Shown: positions 27,360 through 37,107 of the stretch, piece after piece
How positions within the stretch are numbered: the stretch's first letter is position 1
Layout of the letters: each line of letters starts with the position of its first letter
NCBI GenBank assembly: GCA_030145245.1
Contig: JAQYWC010000005.1
Coordinates: 1-64,000 of the forward strand
Source: Desulfobacterium sp.
GTDB taxonomy: Bacteria; Desulfobacterota; Desulfobacteria; Desulfobacterales; Desulfobacteraceae
Direction: 5' to 3'
DNA length: 64,000 nt
The notes under the pieces: generated by a model
What the model saw: only the letters and a program-made list of their open reading frames with translations
Told to the model about the DNA's origin: nothing
The model's database searches: none
Translations under genes and position numbers: made by a program

Positions 27360-28478
27360 TTACAAGCTCTCTTTCAATGCCATAATTCGATCATAGGATT
27401 GTTGAATTCTCTCTTTTGTAATTTTGCCTTCTTCAATGAGGTCGAGAATTATGTCAATTGTTTCCGGCACAATATTTTCGTTGTACGTTTTAATATTATT
27501 GGAAAAAACCAGCACATCACACCCCGCATTAATGGCCTTTTCAATGGCCTCTTTGGTCCCGAAATTTTCCTTTATGGCCCCCATCTCCATTGCATCGGAA
27601 ACGATTACCCCTGAAAAACCAAGCTCATCCCGCAATATTCCAGTGAGTATCTTTTCAGACAGAGTCGCGGGATAATCTGCATCCAAATTTTGATTAAATA
27701 CATGGGCACTCATTATCATCCGGCATTTTCCATTGTCAATTAACTGTCTGTATGGCTCAAGTTCTATTTCACTCCAGGTGTTTGTAACATCGGTCAGACC
27801 CAAATGGGAATCCGTTGAAGCACTGCCATGCCCTGGAAAATGTTTGCAGCAGCTGAGAATTCCAAGGTCTTCATGTTCATCAATAAATATTCCCCCATGG
27901 AAGGCAACCCGGTCAGGATCGTCTGAAAAACTTCTCCCAAGGGCTCCAATTGCCGGGCTGTCGGGATTTATATTGACATCGACCACAGGCGCAAAGTTGA
28001 TGTTAATCCCCATCTCCTTCAAGGTGGATGCCATTATTGAAGCCTGGGAACGTGTTGTGTCCTCACTGTTGAGTTGACCAAGGGATTGGGCCGATACTGA
28101 AGCCGGAAAGCCATAGCGCTCTTTTAACCGGTCAACAACCCCACCCTCCTGATCTATGGCCACAAACAGCTTTTCTTTGCAATGGGTTTTCAAATCGCTT
28201 ACTAATTGTTTCAATTGCTCAGGTGATTCAATATTTCGGGGACGAGACTTGGAGGGGCCATCCTTTTCATATAAAATAACACCTCCCAGGTTAAAGTTCT
28301 CCAGATCTGATACAATATGATGATCAAAGGAGATCGATGTCCCCCTGAAACCGACCAGCAGCATCTGACCGATTTGATCTTCCATATCAACCGCCTGGTG
28401 ATCGTTATCCTTATTACAACCTGCAACAAACGAAACAATAATCAATAAAAAGGAACACCACTTTAAGTATTTATTCAT
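27360..28478 (-). CDS. Beta-N-acetylhexosaminidase-like GH3 lipoprotein
   Basis: Lipobox FVAGC; DQEGGVVDRLKERYGFPASVSAQSLG...CKHFPGHGSASTDSHLGLTDV...GVIVSDAMEMGAI (GH3/NagZ signature). Confidence 0.9.
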   Translation of the reverse strand: MNKYLKWCSFLLIIVSFVAGCNKDNDHQAVDMEDQIGQMLLVGFRGTSISFDHHIVSDLENFNLGGVILYEKDGPSKSRPRNIESPEQLKQLVSDLKTHCKEKLFVAIDQEGGVVDRLKERYGFPASVSAQSLGQLNSEDTTRSQASIMASTLKEMGININFAPVVDVNINPDSPAIGALGRSFSDDPDRVAFHGGIFIDEHEDLGILSCCKHFPGHGSASTDSHLGLTDVTNTWSEIELEPYRQLIDNGKCRMIMSAHVFNQNLDADYPATLSEKILTGILRDELGFSGVIVSDAMEMGAIKENFGTKEAIEKAINAGCDVLVFSNNIKTYNENIVPETIDIILDLIEEGKITKERIQQSYDRIMALKESL

Positions 28479-28543
28479 AACCCTGCTTTATTCCATTCAA
28501 TTATAAACAATGGGACCTCACCACAGCCGTTATTCATTCTCCC

Positions 28544-28917
28544 CTACCCCACTTCTGAAGTTGCCCACTGGCGGAACTGGGTGGCTCGAACCGAATTGAC
28601 CCGGTAACCCACCGATATGATGGCGTCGAGATTGTAGAATTTTGTGTTGTAGTTTTTCCCCTCGGCGGCAGTTATTCGGAATTTCCGAATAACTGGTTCT
28701 TCCTCAAGCTCTCCGCCTGCGAAAATATTCTTCAGATGCTCAATGATGGTTGGTACCGTGACATCAAAGAGCTGTGCCATCAGTTTCTGGGTCAACCAAA
28801 CGGTCTCATTCTCAAACCGTGCCTCAATGCTCTGTTGCCCGCCTGCCCGGTAAAGATCAGAAACTCAGCCGTGCTGTTGCGGATCAGTTGCTTTCCTTTA
28901 TTTATATCCTGCTTCAT
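28544..28917 (-). pseudogene. RhuM/virulence-protein-family remnant (frameshifted and 3'-truncated)
   Basis: N-terminal MKQDINKGKQLIRNSTAEFLIFTGQAG in one frame, continuing as QSIEARFENETVWLTQKLMAQLFDVTVPTIIEHLKNIF...VIRKFRITAAEGKNYNTKFYNLDAIISVGYRVNSVRATQFRQWAT in another; stops just after RQWAT. Confidence 0.75.
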
Positions 28918-28962
28918 GGTTCATCCTCATATATCAAAATTCAATTTGATTTTTCTTCCTGC

Positions 28963-30345
28963 TCATTTCTTAGCCTTATATTTCGACCAGAAACTTCGCT
29001 TACGGCCATGTGCCTGATAAATCAAATCTTGATACGCTTCGTGATTATCAAAATTTTTCCATTGCTTTATAGAAACAGCCAGTTTGTCCAGCTTTTTAAG
29101 ATAACGGACGCCATGGTGATATGCCTTGGTGTAACCACGCTCAAGGATGGAATTCAACAGACTGCGGTAAATAAGAGTGGCTGCAAGATTTCGCTTTTCT
29201 GCTTCCATTGTTTCAGCCAGGTAAAGCATGCTTGAGTAAAAATCCCCGTCGAGCTTTTCTGCCCGTTTAAGAAGATATTCTTCCGTCTCATCTATTTTTC
29301 CGATTGAAATCAGGAATTCGGCGTCCGACTCACGCAATTCAGGTTTTTCAAGGATTTGAGCGACCTCTGTTGAAATAACCTCGTCCCGCCTGTCATTGCC
29401 AATGACATCCAAAAGTTCCTGAAGGGTTTCCGTGGAGCGGTATAATCTGAATGTTCGATACTGGAGTTCGGTCAGCTTCTTGTCGTCTCCCAGCCGTCTG
29501 TATATTTCAAGAAGCAACTTATCCCGCTCAGAAGCCTGATATGTTTCATCTTCAGGAATCTTGCCCAGCCACGAATAAGCGGTCTGAACATCTCCACTTT
29601 CCAGATAAACACGGGCAATATCAATGTGAGCCGCCGTTGACAGTTTTTCCCATGAAGCAATTCGGGATTGCTCAAAGAGCTTAGCATCCTTGATTTGGCG
29701 GGCAAGCGACTCTATCAACATCAAGTGGTGTCGCTTTTCGTACTCATCCGCTTCACCATCCGCAAGCTTTTGAAGCGCTGAGATCATGGTACGAATGGAT
29801 GGTTCAGGCAGGCACTCCCCGGCACAGTAAATAAGGGTATCCCGCACGCCATAGTCATCCTTCCGGTTCAGCTTGAGAATGGTAGCGGCGACTTTGTCTT
29901 TGTCTGGACAGCGTGAAGCATAATCCACAAACAACTCTTTGGCATCATACCGGAACACATCTCCAACATGACCGCTGGAATCATCGCAATGCCCCAGAAC
30001 TCCGTTGTCTGTTTCGTAAAAAGCAGCAACAAGCTCAACACCGGTAAGAGGATCGCTGACACCGGCCTTCAAACCCTGAAGTAATGCTTCCAGTTCCCTG
30101 GCAAATCCCGAGGATGCTCTCCAGCCAATGAAATGCTGTGACCGCCTCAGGCTGAATAGCTTTTCCTTAAACCGCTGGATATTTTCCCTGGGAGTCGCAA
30201 TCAACCTTTCAACCAGATCACCGGCCGCATCAGACTGCACGGCAAGTTCCAGCAATGCATCCGCCAGACGCTCCACCCCCAAACCCATCAGTTTTTGTTT
30301 TCGATCATTTTTCATCAGGCTAAAAACTCTCTCTCTCAAAAACAT
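28963..30345 (-). CDS. DUF6880-like protein of unknown function (TPR-like helical)
   Basis: 460-aa ORF, repeat-like helices, C-terminal YQDLIYQAHGRKRSFWSKYKAKK. Confidence 0.7.
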   Translation of the reverse strand: MFLRERVFSLMKNDRKQKLMGLGVERLADALLELAVQSDAAGDLVERLIATPRENIQRFKEKLFSLRRSQHFIGWRASSGFARELEALLQGLKAGVSDPLTGVELVAAFYETDNGVLGHCDDSSGHVGDVFRYDAKELFVDYASRCPDKDKVAATILKLNRKDDYGVRDTLIYCAGECLPEPSIRTMISALQKLADGEADEYEKRHHLMLIESLARQIKDAKLFEQSRIASWEKLSTAAHIDIARVYLESGDVQTAYSWLGKIPEDETYQASERDKLLLEIYRRLGDDKKLTELQYRTFRLYRSTETLQELLDVIGNDRRDEVISTEVAQILEKPELRESDAEFLISIGKIDETEEYLLKRAEKLDGDFYSSMLYLAETMEAEKRNLAATLIYRSLLNSILERGYTKAYHHGVRYLKKLDKLAVSIKQWKNFDNHEAYQDLIYQAHGRKRSFWSKYKAKK

Positions 30346-30551
30346 TCATCTTTTTTTGCCCAGTACCGCCTAACCTCATGTTTTCCCTCAGACCAAACTA
30401 TTAAAATTTTCTTAATAGTTGCCTCCGGAACCTGATAATCAACCAATTTGTTAACTCCCAGTTCATCGGTGGGTCCCCCCCCTTCCCGACACAGGGGGAC
30501 AATTAGGCAGACAGCATGACGTATACAAACACCCCTTTCAATATCAGAAAA

Positions 30552-30589
30552 CAAAAAAACCCGAAATCATTATGTAATGACTCGGGTTT
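30552..30589 (-). terminator. Rho-independent terminator downstream of tmRNA
   Basis: Minus strand AAACCCGAGTCATTACATAATGATTTCGGGTTTTTTT: stem-loop plus T tract. Confidence 0.8.
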
Positions 30590-30622
30590 ATAAGCTTAGT
30601 GGAACTAAGCTGGAATACAATT

Positions 30623-30980
30623 TGGTGGAGGTGCCGGGAATTGAACCCGGGTCCGAAAACAGTCAGCAATGGCATCTACATACTTATCCCGAAATTTAAA
30701 TTTTACTGGATAGTCTCCTCCGGGATGGATACGGACCAGTGTAGCCTGAATAATTTAACCTAAAAGGGCTCAGGCATCCCTTTTACGGCTGTCCCACATA
30801 GTCGACGCCCTTTACCGGAATCTGCAGGAAGAATCCCAGCAGGACGGAAGCCGCCTTAAGCAGCTACAGCGTAATTATAATCGTCTGCGATTACTTTTTT
30901 TTCCGCCAGTTTTACGAGTCGGCAGAAGCTCGATATGCAACCAAAAGCCTCGTAATCTCCGTCGAAGCCATTACACCCCC
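30623..30980 (-). ncRNA. ssrA: Transfer-messenger RNA (tmRNA)
   Basis: Minus strand begins GGGGGTGTAATGGCTTCGACGG and ends GGACCCGGGTTCAATTCCCGGCACCTCCACCA; tag ORF GCAGACGATTATAATTACGCTGTAGCTGCTTAA = ADDYNYAVAA*. Confidence 0.97.
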
Positions 30981-31047
30981 AAATTGTGAAAGAACAATAT
31001 GTGTTATATATACAGTGTCCACCATGCAAAGTCAATACCAGGGATCA

Positions 31048-31512
31048 TCAATCCTTATATTTTTTTCTTGCCCGGTCAAGTTCACGGTTCACGTCACGCT
31101 CCTTGATGGTCTCACGCTTGTCATAAAGCTTCTTACCCTTGGCCAGGGCGATCTGCACTTTGACCTTGCCGTTCTTGAAATAGACCTTCAGGGGAATGAT
31201 GGTGAATCCCCGCTCCTTTGTTTTTACAATGAGGCGCTTGATCTCGGAATTGTGGAGCAGAAGCTTTCGGGATCGAAGGGGATCGTGGTTGTCATAGTGG
31301 GCGAAGGTATAGGGGCTGATGTGGAGCTGCCGCAGGAACAACTCTCCGTTCTTGATCTCGGCATAGGAGTCCTTGATGGTGACCCTTCCTTCGCGGATGG
31401 ACTTCACTTCCGTGCCCTTGAGCACGATCCCGGCCTCCACCTCATCGGAGAGGTGGTAGTCGCGCCTCGCCTTTTTGTTGTTTGCTACGATCTTTATGTG
31501 TTCCGATTTCAT
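31048..31512 (-). CDS. smpB: SsrA-binding protein SmpB
   Basis: NNKKARRDYHLSDEVEAGIVLKGTEVKSIREGRVTIKDSYAEIKNGELFL; adjacent to ssrA. Confidence 0.97.
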   Translation of the reverse strand: MKSEHIKIVANNKKARRDYHLSDEVEAGIVLKGTEVKSIREGRVTIKDSYAEIKNGELFLRQLHISPYTFAHYDNHDPLRSRKLLLHNSEIKRLIVKTKERGFTIIPLKVYFKNGKVKVQIALAKGKKLYDKRETIKERDVNRELDRARKKYKD

Positions 31513-31530
31513 CTCTTGTACAACTCCAAC

Positions 31531-33306
31531 CTATTGCTGTTCATCCGAATCTTCCAAGGGAAGAATGTCCTTATAACGTGTCCTTACCAGGTCCGATATC
31601 TCCGAGACACTCCGCATTTTAAGGATCTGGTCCACAAGTTTTACCGTGTCCGCAGAATCAATCTTCCTGAGGACCTGCTTGACAATGGGAATGGAACCCG
31701 GATTCATGGAGAGCTCCTGGAGACCGAGCCCCATGAGCACGGGGATGTTGATGGGATCCCCTGCCATCTCTCCACACATCACCACATCCACCCCTGTCTT
31801 TTTGGCTGCGTCCATGATCATCTTGACCAGGCGGATCACGGCCGGATTAAAGGGATGATAAAGATGGGCCACCTGCCGGTTCCTCCGGTCAATGGCCATG
31901 GAGTACTGGATGAGATCGTTGGTTCCGATGCTGAAAAAATCCACATACTCCCCAAGCTCCTCGGCCATGATCACGGCGGACGGCACCTCGATCATGATGC
32001 CCAGGGGAATGTTCTTATTAAAGATCTTCTCCTCATCCTCAAGCTCCCACACGGCGGTCTCAATCACTTTCTTCACCTGGATGATCTCCTCAACACATGA
32101 GATCATGGGGATCAAAAGCTTGATATTGCCAAATGCCGCAGCCCTGAGGATCGCCTTTATCTGGGTGAGGAATATCTCCGGCCGGTTGAGACAGAACCGA
32201 ACAGCCCGCATTCCCAGGGCCGGGTTGGCCTCTTCCGCTGTTTGTGAATAGGGAAGGACCTTGTCCCCGTTGATGTCAAGGGTCCGGATGGTGACGGATT
32301 TGGGCGTCAGAAGCTCGACCAGCTCCTTGTACTTGTCAAACAGCTCCTCTTCGGTTGGGAACCGCTTGAGATCAAGATAGAGAAACTCCGTACGAAACAG
32401 GCCAACCCCGTCAGCGGCATTGTCCCGGACGGACACGACCTCTTCCAGAAGCTCGATGTTTGCCATGAGGCCCATGCGCTTACCGTCCAGGGTAACCGCA
32501 GGCAGATGGCTATCCCGGGCAATGACGGCCCGGTACTCTTCGTACCTGGCCCGGCGCTCCTCGTACTTGAACAGGGTGTCCTCATCGGGATTGATAATGA
32601 TAATCCCGTTGGAACCGTCCACAATGATGATGTCATCGTTGGCTACGAGCTGGGTGACCGTTCCAAGGCCCAGAACCGATGGAATGTCCAGGGACTTTGC
32701 AATGATGCCCGTATGGGAATCCCGGCCGCCACGGTCGGTGACAAAGCCCTTAATCCGCTCCAGCTGAATCTGGCTTGCGTCCGCCGGGGAGAGATCATGG
32801 GCAACAAGGATGACCCGCTTGTTGATGTCTGAAATTTTTATATCCTGGGCACCCACGAGATGGCGCATCACCTGCTCCGAGACCTGGACAATATCCGTAA
32901 CCCGGGACTGGAGATAGGGATCTTCCACCTTCTCGAACATGTTCTTTACCTGGCGGGACACCTTTTTCAGGGCCCACTCGGCATTCACCCGCTCTTTTTC
33001 GATGGTCTCGATGGTCTTGCCATAGAGCATCTTGTCCTTGAACAGCACCATGTGGGTCTCAAGGATGTTGAGCTGGGAACTCAGGTCATCGTTCAATGAT
33101 TCGATTATAGCGGCATGCTCGTCCTTTGCCTTTTTAACGGCGCTCTTGAACCGGTTGATCTCCGGCTGCACCCAGGAATCGGAAATAAAATACCGCTTGA
33201 TGATATCCACACCCTCACGGTCGACAATATAGGCCTTGCCTATACATATACCCGGAGATCCGCTGATTCCGTGGATTACCGTCTGGCTGGATTCTGACTC
33301 ACTCAT
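31531..33306 (-). CDS. ptsI: Phosphoenolpyruvate-protein phosphotransferase (Enzyme I)
   Basis: GFVTDRGGRDSHTGIIAKSLDIPSVLG, GLFRTEFLYL, MIEVPSAVIMAEEL, FSIGTNDLIQYSMAIDR, VVMCGEMAGDP. Confidence 0.96.
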   Translation of the reverse strand: MSESESSQTVIHGISGSPGICIGKAYIVDREGVDIIKRYFISDSWVQPEINRFKSAVKKAKDEHAAIIESLNDDLSSQLNILETHMVLFKDKMLYGKTIETIEKERVNAEWALKKVSRQVKNMFEKVEDPYLQSRVTDIVQVSEQVMRHLVGAQDIKISDINKRVILVAHDLSPADASQIQLERIKGFVTDRGGRDSHTGIIAKSLDIPSVLGLGTVTQLVANDDIIIVDGSNGIIIINPDEDTLFKYEERRARYEEYRAVIARDSHLPAVTLDGKRMGLMANIELLEEVVSVRDNAADGVGLFRTEFLYLDLKRFPTEEELFDKYKELVELLTPKSVTIRTLDINGDKVLPYSQTAEEANPALGMRAVRFCLNRPEIFLTQIKAILRAAAFGNIKLLIPMISCVEEIIQVKKVIETAVWELEDEEKIFNKNIPLGIMIEVPSAVIMAEELGEYVDFFSIGTNDLIQYSMAIDRRNRQVAHLYHPFNPAVIRLVKMIMDAAKKTGVDVVMCGEMAGDPINIPVLMGLGLQELSMNPGSIPIVKQVLRKIDSADTVKLVDQILKMRSVSEISDLVRTRYKDILPLEDSDEQQ

Positions 33307-33589
33307 CTACATCCTCTCCAAACCCCGTGTCAATAAGCTCCTTGATCGAATCAAGAATGGGGATGTCGTCCTCATTTTCTGTTTCCAGCAGAACCTCATA
33401 CCCCTTTGAGCAACCCAGGGAAAGGATGTCGATGATGCTTGATGCATCGGCGCGGTTCTCGCCATCCCCGATCCAGATGTCGCCATCGGCGTTCTGGGCC
33501 AGTTTTGCAATCATTGCTGCAGGCCTTGCATGCATCCCAAGTTGGTTAATGATGGTGGTTCTGCGTGATAAAATCTTATAGTCTACCAA
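33299..33589 (-). CDS. ptsH: Phosphocarrier protein HPr
   Basis: INQLGMHARPAAMIAKLAQNADGDIWIGDGENRADASSIIDILSLG; 8-nt overlap with ptsI. Confidence 0.93.
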   Translation of the reverse strand: MVDYKILSRRTTIINQLGMHARPAAMIAKLAQNADGDIWIGDGENRADASSIIDILSLGCSKGYEVLLETENEDDIPILDSIKELIDTGFGEDVDE

Positions 33590-33779
33590 TGGTTTAAATT
33601 TAGTTCCTTTATATATTATGTCCCGCGATCATACTTCTCCAGCGTCAAAAAGTCAATGGATTCTAGGAGCAAGCACCAAGGATGGGGGCAAGGAGACACT
33701 GGCCCATGGGGATAGAAGGGGGGGGAGAACAAAGCAAAAGTTCATCCCCCCCGCAGATTACGGCATCATCACTTTGGGA

Positions 33780-35150
33780 TCAGAACAATCCCAGGGAGTG
33801 GAGAAAAACAATGGCAATGCCAATGGGAGCAAGATACTTGGCCGCAAACATGAACGCCCCGATAAGGGGAACCGTAAGGCTTCCCTTGCAAGTCAGTTCA
33901 TCCTGGACACGGCGCCTCTTGAGAACCCATCCGACAAACAGCACGGAGATGGCTCCGCCGATGGGCATCTCCACGTTGGACACGGCAAAGTCGGCAAGAT
34001 CAAAGAAGTTTTTACCAAAAAAGGTGAGTTGCTCCTGGTACTCGCCCATGGAGAGAGAGCAGACCACTCCCACGGCTGAGATAAGTGCGGTGAGCAACAG
34101 GGTTGCCCGCTTCCTTGAGATGCCAAGGTCCTCGGACACATAGGCGACGCTCACCTCCAGCATGGAGATGGAGGAGGTCAGTGCAGCCACGGCCAGCAGC
34201 AGGAAAAAGAGCAGACAAAAGATGTAGCCGCCTGGCATCTGGGCAAAGACATTGGGCAGGGTCACAAAGACAAGGCCTGGTCCCTGGCCCGGTTCCACAC
34301 CAAAGGCAAACACGGCCGGAAAAATGGCAATGCCGGCAAGAAGGGCAATGACGGTATCGGCGATGCAGATCTGAACAGCAGTGGCAGCAAGGTTCTCCTT
34401 GGGATTGATATAGGAACCGTAGGTGATCATGGTTCCAACACCAAGGCTGAGGGTAAAGAAGGCGTGCCCCAGGGCGTCCAGCACCCCTCCCGCCGAGAGT
34501 TTTGAGAAATCAGGTTTAAAAAGAAAGGCAATGCCGCCCTCGGCCCCGGGAAGGGTGAGGGATCGAATGCACAAGAGCACGATGATGCCGAGCAGTATAG
34601 GCATCATCACCTTTGAAAACGCCTCGATGCCCTTTTTAACACCTGCATAGACAACCCCTGCGGTGATGGTCATGAAGATCAGCTGGCACACAATGGGCTC
34701 CACGGGGGAAACAATGAAGCTGCCGAACATCTCCCCCACCTGGGCAGGGCTCTTACCGGCAAAACTGTTGGATGCGGCCTTGACAATGTACTCCAGGGAC
34801 CAGCCGGCCACAACGCCGTAGAAGCTGAGCACCGTGGCGCTGCCGAACAGGGCGATGAACCCGCCAAAGAGCCAGGGACTCCGCTTCCCGGCCAAAGCCC
34901 GGAAGGAGGTGACAATGCTCCCCCCTCCCCTGCGGCCGATGATGAAATCGGATATCAGCACGGGCAGACCGATGAGGGCGATGCAGCAAAGATAAACGAT
35001 GATGAAGGCAGCGCCTCCGTTTTTACCGGTGATGTAGGGAAATTTCCAGATATTTCCGAGCCCGATGGCAGAGCCTGCAGCAACAGCGATGATTGACAAC
35101 CGGCCACTGAAAAGCGGCCGTTTCTGGTGTTCCCCTTGGTGTAAATCCAT
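33780..35150 (-). CDS. Sodium-dependent transporter, SNF/NSS family, paralog 1
   Basis: AAGSAIGLGNIWKFPYITGKNGGAAFIIVYLCCIALIGLPVL; about 12 TM segments. Confidence 0.93.
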   Translation of the reverse strand: MDLHQGEHQKRPLFSGRLSIIAVAAGSAIGLGNIWKFPYITGKNGGAAFIIVYLCCIALIGLPVLISDFIIGRRGGGSIVTSFRALAGKRSPWLFGGFIALFGSATVLSFYGVVAGWSLEYIVKAASNSFAGKSPAQVGEMFGSFIVSPVEPIVCQLIFMTITAGVVYAGVKKGIEAFSKVMMPILLGIIVLLCIRSLTLPGAEGGIAFLFKPDFSKLSAGGVLDALGHAFFTLSLGVGTMITYGSYINPKENLAATAVQICIADTVIALLAGIAIFPAVFAFGVEPGQGPGLVFVTLPNVFAQMPGGYIFCLLFFLLLAVAALTSSISMLEVSVAYVSEDLGISRKRATLLLTALISAVGVVCSLSMGEYQEQLTFFGKNFFDLADFAVSNVEMPIGGAISVLFVGWVLKRRRVQDELTCKGSLTVPLIGAFMFAAKYLAPIGIAIVFLHSLGLF

Positions 35151-35457
35151 GCGTGTTTCCTATCTAGTTGTTTTCCGGCATCCTTTACTCAACCCACTCC
35201 ACAGGGCCGCCATCGGCTCGGGATGCCAAAAAAAAACGACACCGACAAGCAAAACCCGAAAAGGCTTATACTACAGTATCGTTCTTATTGCAACCTGTTG
35301 AAATCATATCACCAAACTGAGATTTTGAAAAACGGGGGACAGAGTAAAGCCCCCCCTGGGGAATCGCCTTAGGGAATACACCCGTTATGGAAGGCTTTCA
35401 GACGATCATTTAACCCACGCCTGACAAGAATTACAGCCTATATGTCTATACAGAGGT

Positions 35458-36213
35458 CTATTTCCCGGGCCTGTACTCTCCAAGCTCAAGCTCCAGAACA
35501 TATTTGTCCCCCCTGCAATAGGAGTAGAGAAGCTCCACAGGGGTGTTATTCCTGTCAAAGGTGATGTTTTCCATGAGCAAACCTGCCGTTTTTTCAGGAA
35601 GATTGAACATGGTTGAGATTTTTTTATTCAGATTAACCGCCCTGATCACCTGGTGGGACTTGACCAGCTCTATCTTGAATTTATCGGTGATGACCCGGTA
35701 CAGGGATCCTGCAGCATCTTCGGCTGTAAGCCCCTTGAACATATTGTAGGGGAGATAGCTCTCCTCATAGATGAAAGGCGCACCGTCCCCGGTTCTCAGC
35801 CGTTTGAGCAGCACCACCCGTCGTTCGGCCCCCAGCAGCAGCCGGTCTGCGACCTCTTTGTCGGCAATGCCATGCTCCAGCTCTAGAACGATGGTCTTCT
35901 CCTCAAGGTTTGCCGAGCCGAAATAGTCTTTAAAACTTGCAATCTTATTGATGTCATGGCGAAGCTCAACCCCGGGGGAGTCCGTTACAAAGGAGCCGAC
36001 GCCCTTTACCTTCTTAAGCAGGCCTTTGGCAACAAGCTCAGAGATTGCCTGTCTCAAAGTATTTCTGTTGACACCGCACATCTTTGCCAACTCGACCTCG
36101 GACGGCAGTTTCTCCCCGGGCTTGAACCGACCGGTATCGATCAGTTCTGTCAACCACTGGCTTATCTGAAGATATTTCGGAACAGGATTATCAAGATTCA
36201 CAACATTCATCAC
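35458..36213 (-). CDS. GntR/UTRA (HutC-type) regulator, paralog 1
   Basis: PVPKYLQISQWLTELIDTGRFKPGEKLPSEVELAKMCGVNRNTLRQAISELVAKGLLKKVKGVGSFV. Confidence 0.92.
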   Translation of the reverse strand: MMNVVNLDNPVPKYLQISQWLTELIDTGRFKPGEKLPSEVELAKMCGVNRNTLRQAISELVAKGLLKKVKGVGSFVTDSPGVELRHDINKIASFKDYFGSANLEEKTIVLELEHGIADKEVADRLLLGAERRVVLLKRLRTGDGAPFIYEESYLPYNMFKGLTAEDAAGSLYRVITDKFKIELVKSHQVIRAVNLNKKISTMFNLPEKTAGLLMENITFDRNNTPVELLYSYCRGDKYVLELELGEYRPGK

Positions 36214-36562
36214 AACACCCTTGATTTAATAGACTTACACACCCATGGGTCTTTGGTTTATAAGCCTTTGATTGCCAATTAAAAACGAAAGGGATCCCAT
36301 AATCCCCCAGTCCCTGTCCCCCTAAAAGCCCGGCTCAAAGACAGTTACACATCCATACATCACAACTAAACAGAGATCAACAAAAAGATCATTAGAATAG
36401 AGGCCAAACCCGACGACACATGCCACGGTGTTAAAATCTTGATTCTGCGACAAGAACCGCTAATAGCAAGAAAGTTACAGATCCATGGAAGAGTGGGTGA
36501 ACCATTTTTTATCCAGACCACTGTTTTTTTTGTTGACAAAAAAGTGATAGCAAATTACACCT

Positions 36563-36578
36563 GTATAGAACTCTATAC
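36563..36578. promoter_or_regulatory. Palindromic candidate operator GTATAGAACTCTATAC, copy 1
   Basis: Perfect 6-bp inverted arms (GTATAG/CTATAC, 4-nt spacer); the same 16-mer occurs at 51325-51340 before the BMC operon, each next to a GntR/UTRA paralog. Confidence 0.75.
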
Positions 36579-37107
36579 TTAAACACTCGATTGTTATTTT
36601 AATCATTAACAAGGTGATTGTATGTTTTGGTTCAGAAAAAGACAACTTGTTATCCCCGGCACCATGAACTTTGAAAGAACAGCCCTGCCATGGGAATCTG
36701 AATCAGCAGCTTCGGCACATCGACCGTCCATGGACACAAACAGCGCATCCGCACCTTGTCACACAAACAATCGAACAATCCTTTCCCAAAGCTTCACTAA
36801 AATCCACCTTTCTATCAAACAATCCGGCCTGATGAAAGACAAAACCGGTTCGTTCCCCACAGGGAGCGCTGACAGAGGTGATGATTTTTGCAAATACGGA
36901 CTTGACCGGTATGCCGGGTTTATGACATCCGCGGGTTCAAAAGACCTGGCCCTGATGCGTTCTTCGCGCCCAGGGCCTATAACCGAGCTGGAAAATAAGC
37001 AGAGGGCAAGCTGAACCCAAAAAAAGAAAACGATTCATAACAGGGAAGAACCTTTGCTTAGAACCACTTTCTACAAAGCAACTTTTTTTTAAGGAGTACT
37101 AGGTACA

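Noticed and set aside
30336-30554. 72-aa minus-strand ORF next to the tmRNA terminator
   Set aside because: No conserved motif and no convincing start signal; lies in the intergenic region between tmRNA terminator and the DUF6880-like gene.
36622-37014. 130-aa ORF upstream of the DMGDH-like gene
   Set aside because: No recognisable motifs and low-complexity composition; kept only as part of the long-leader observation.
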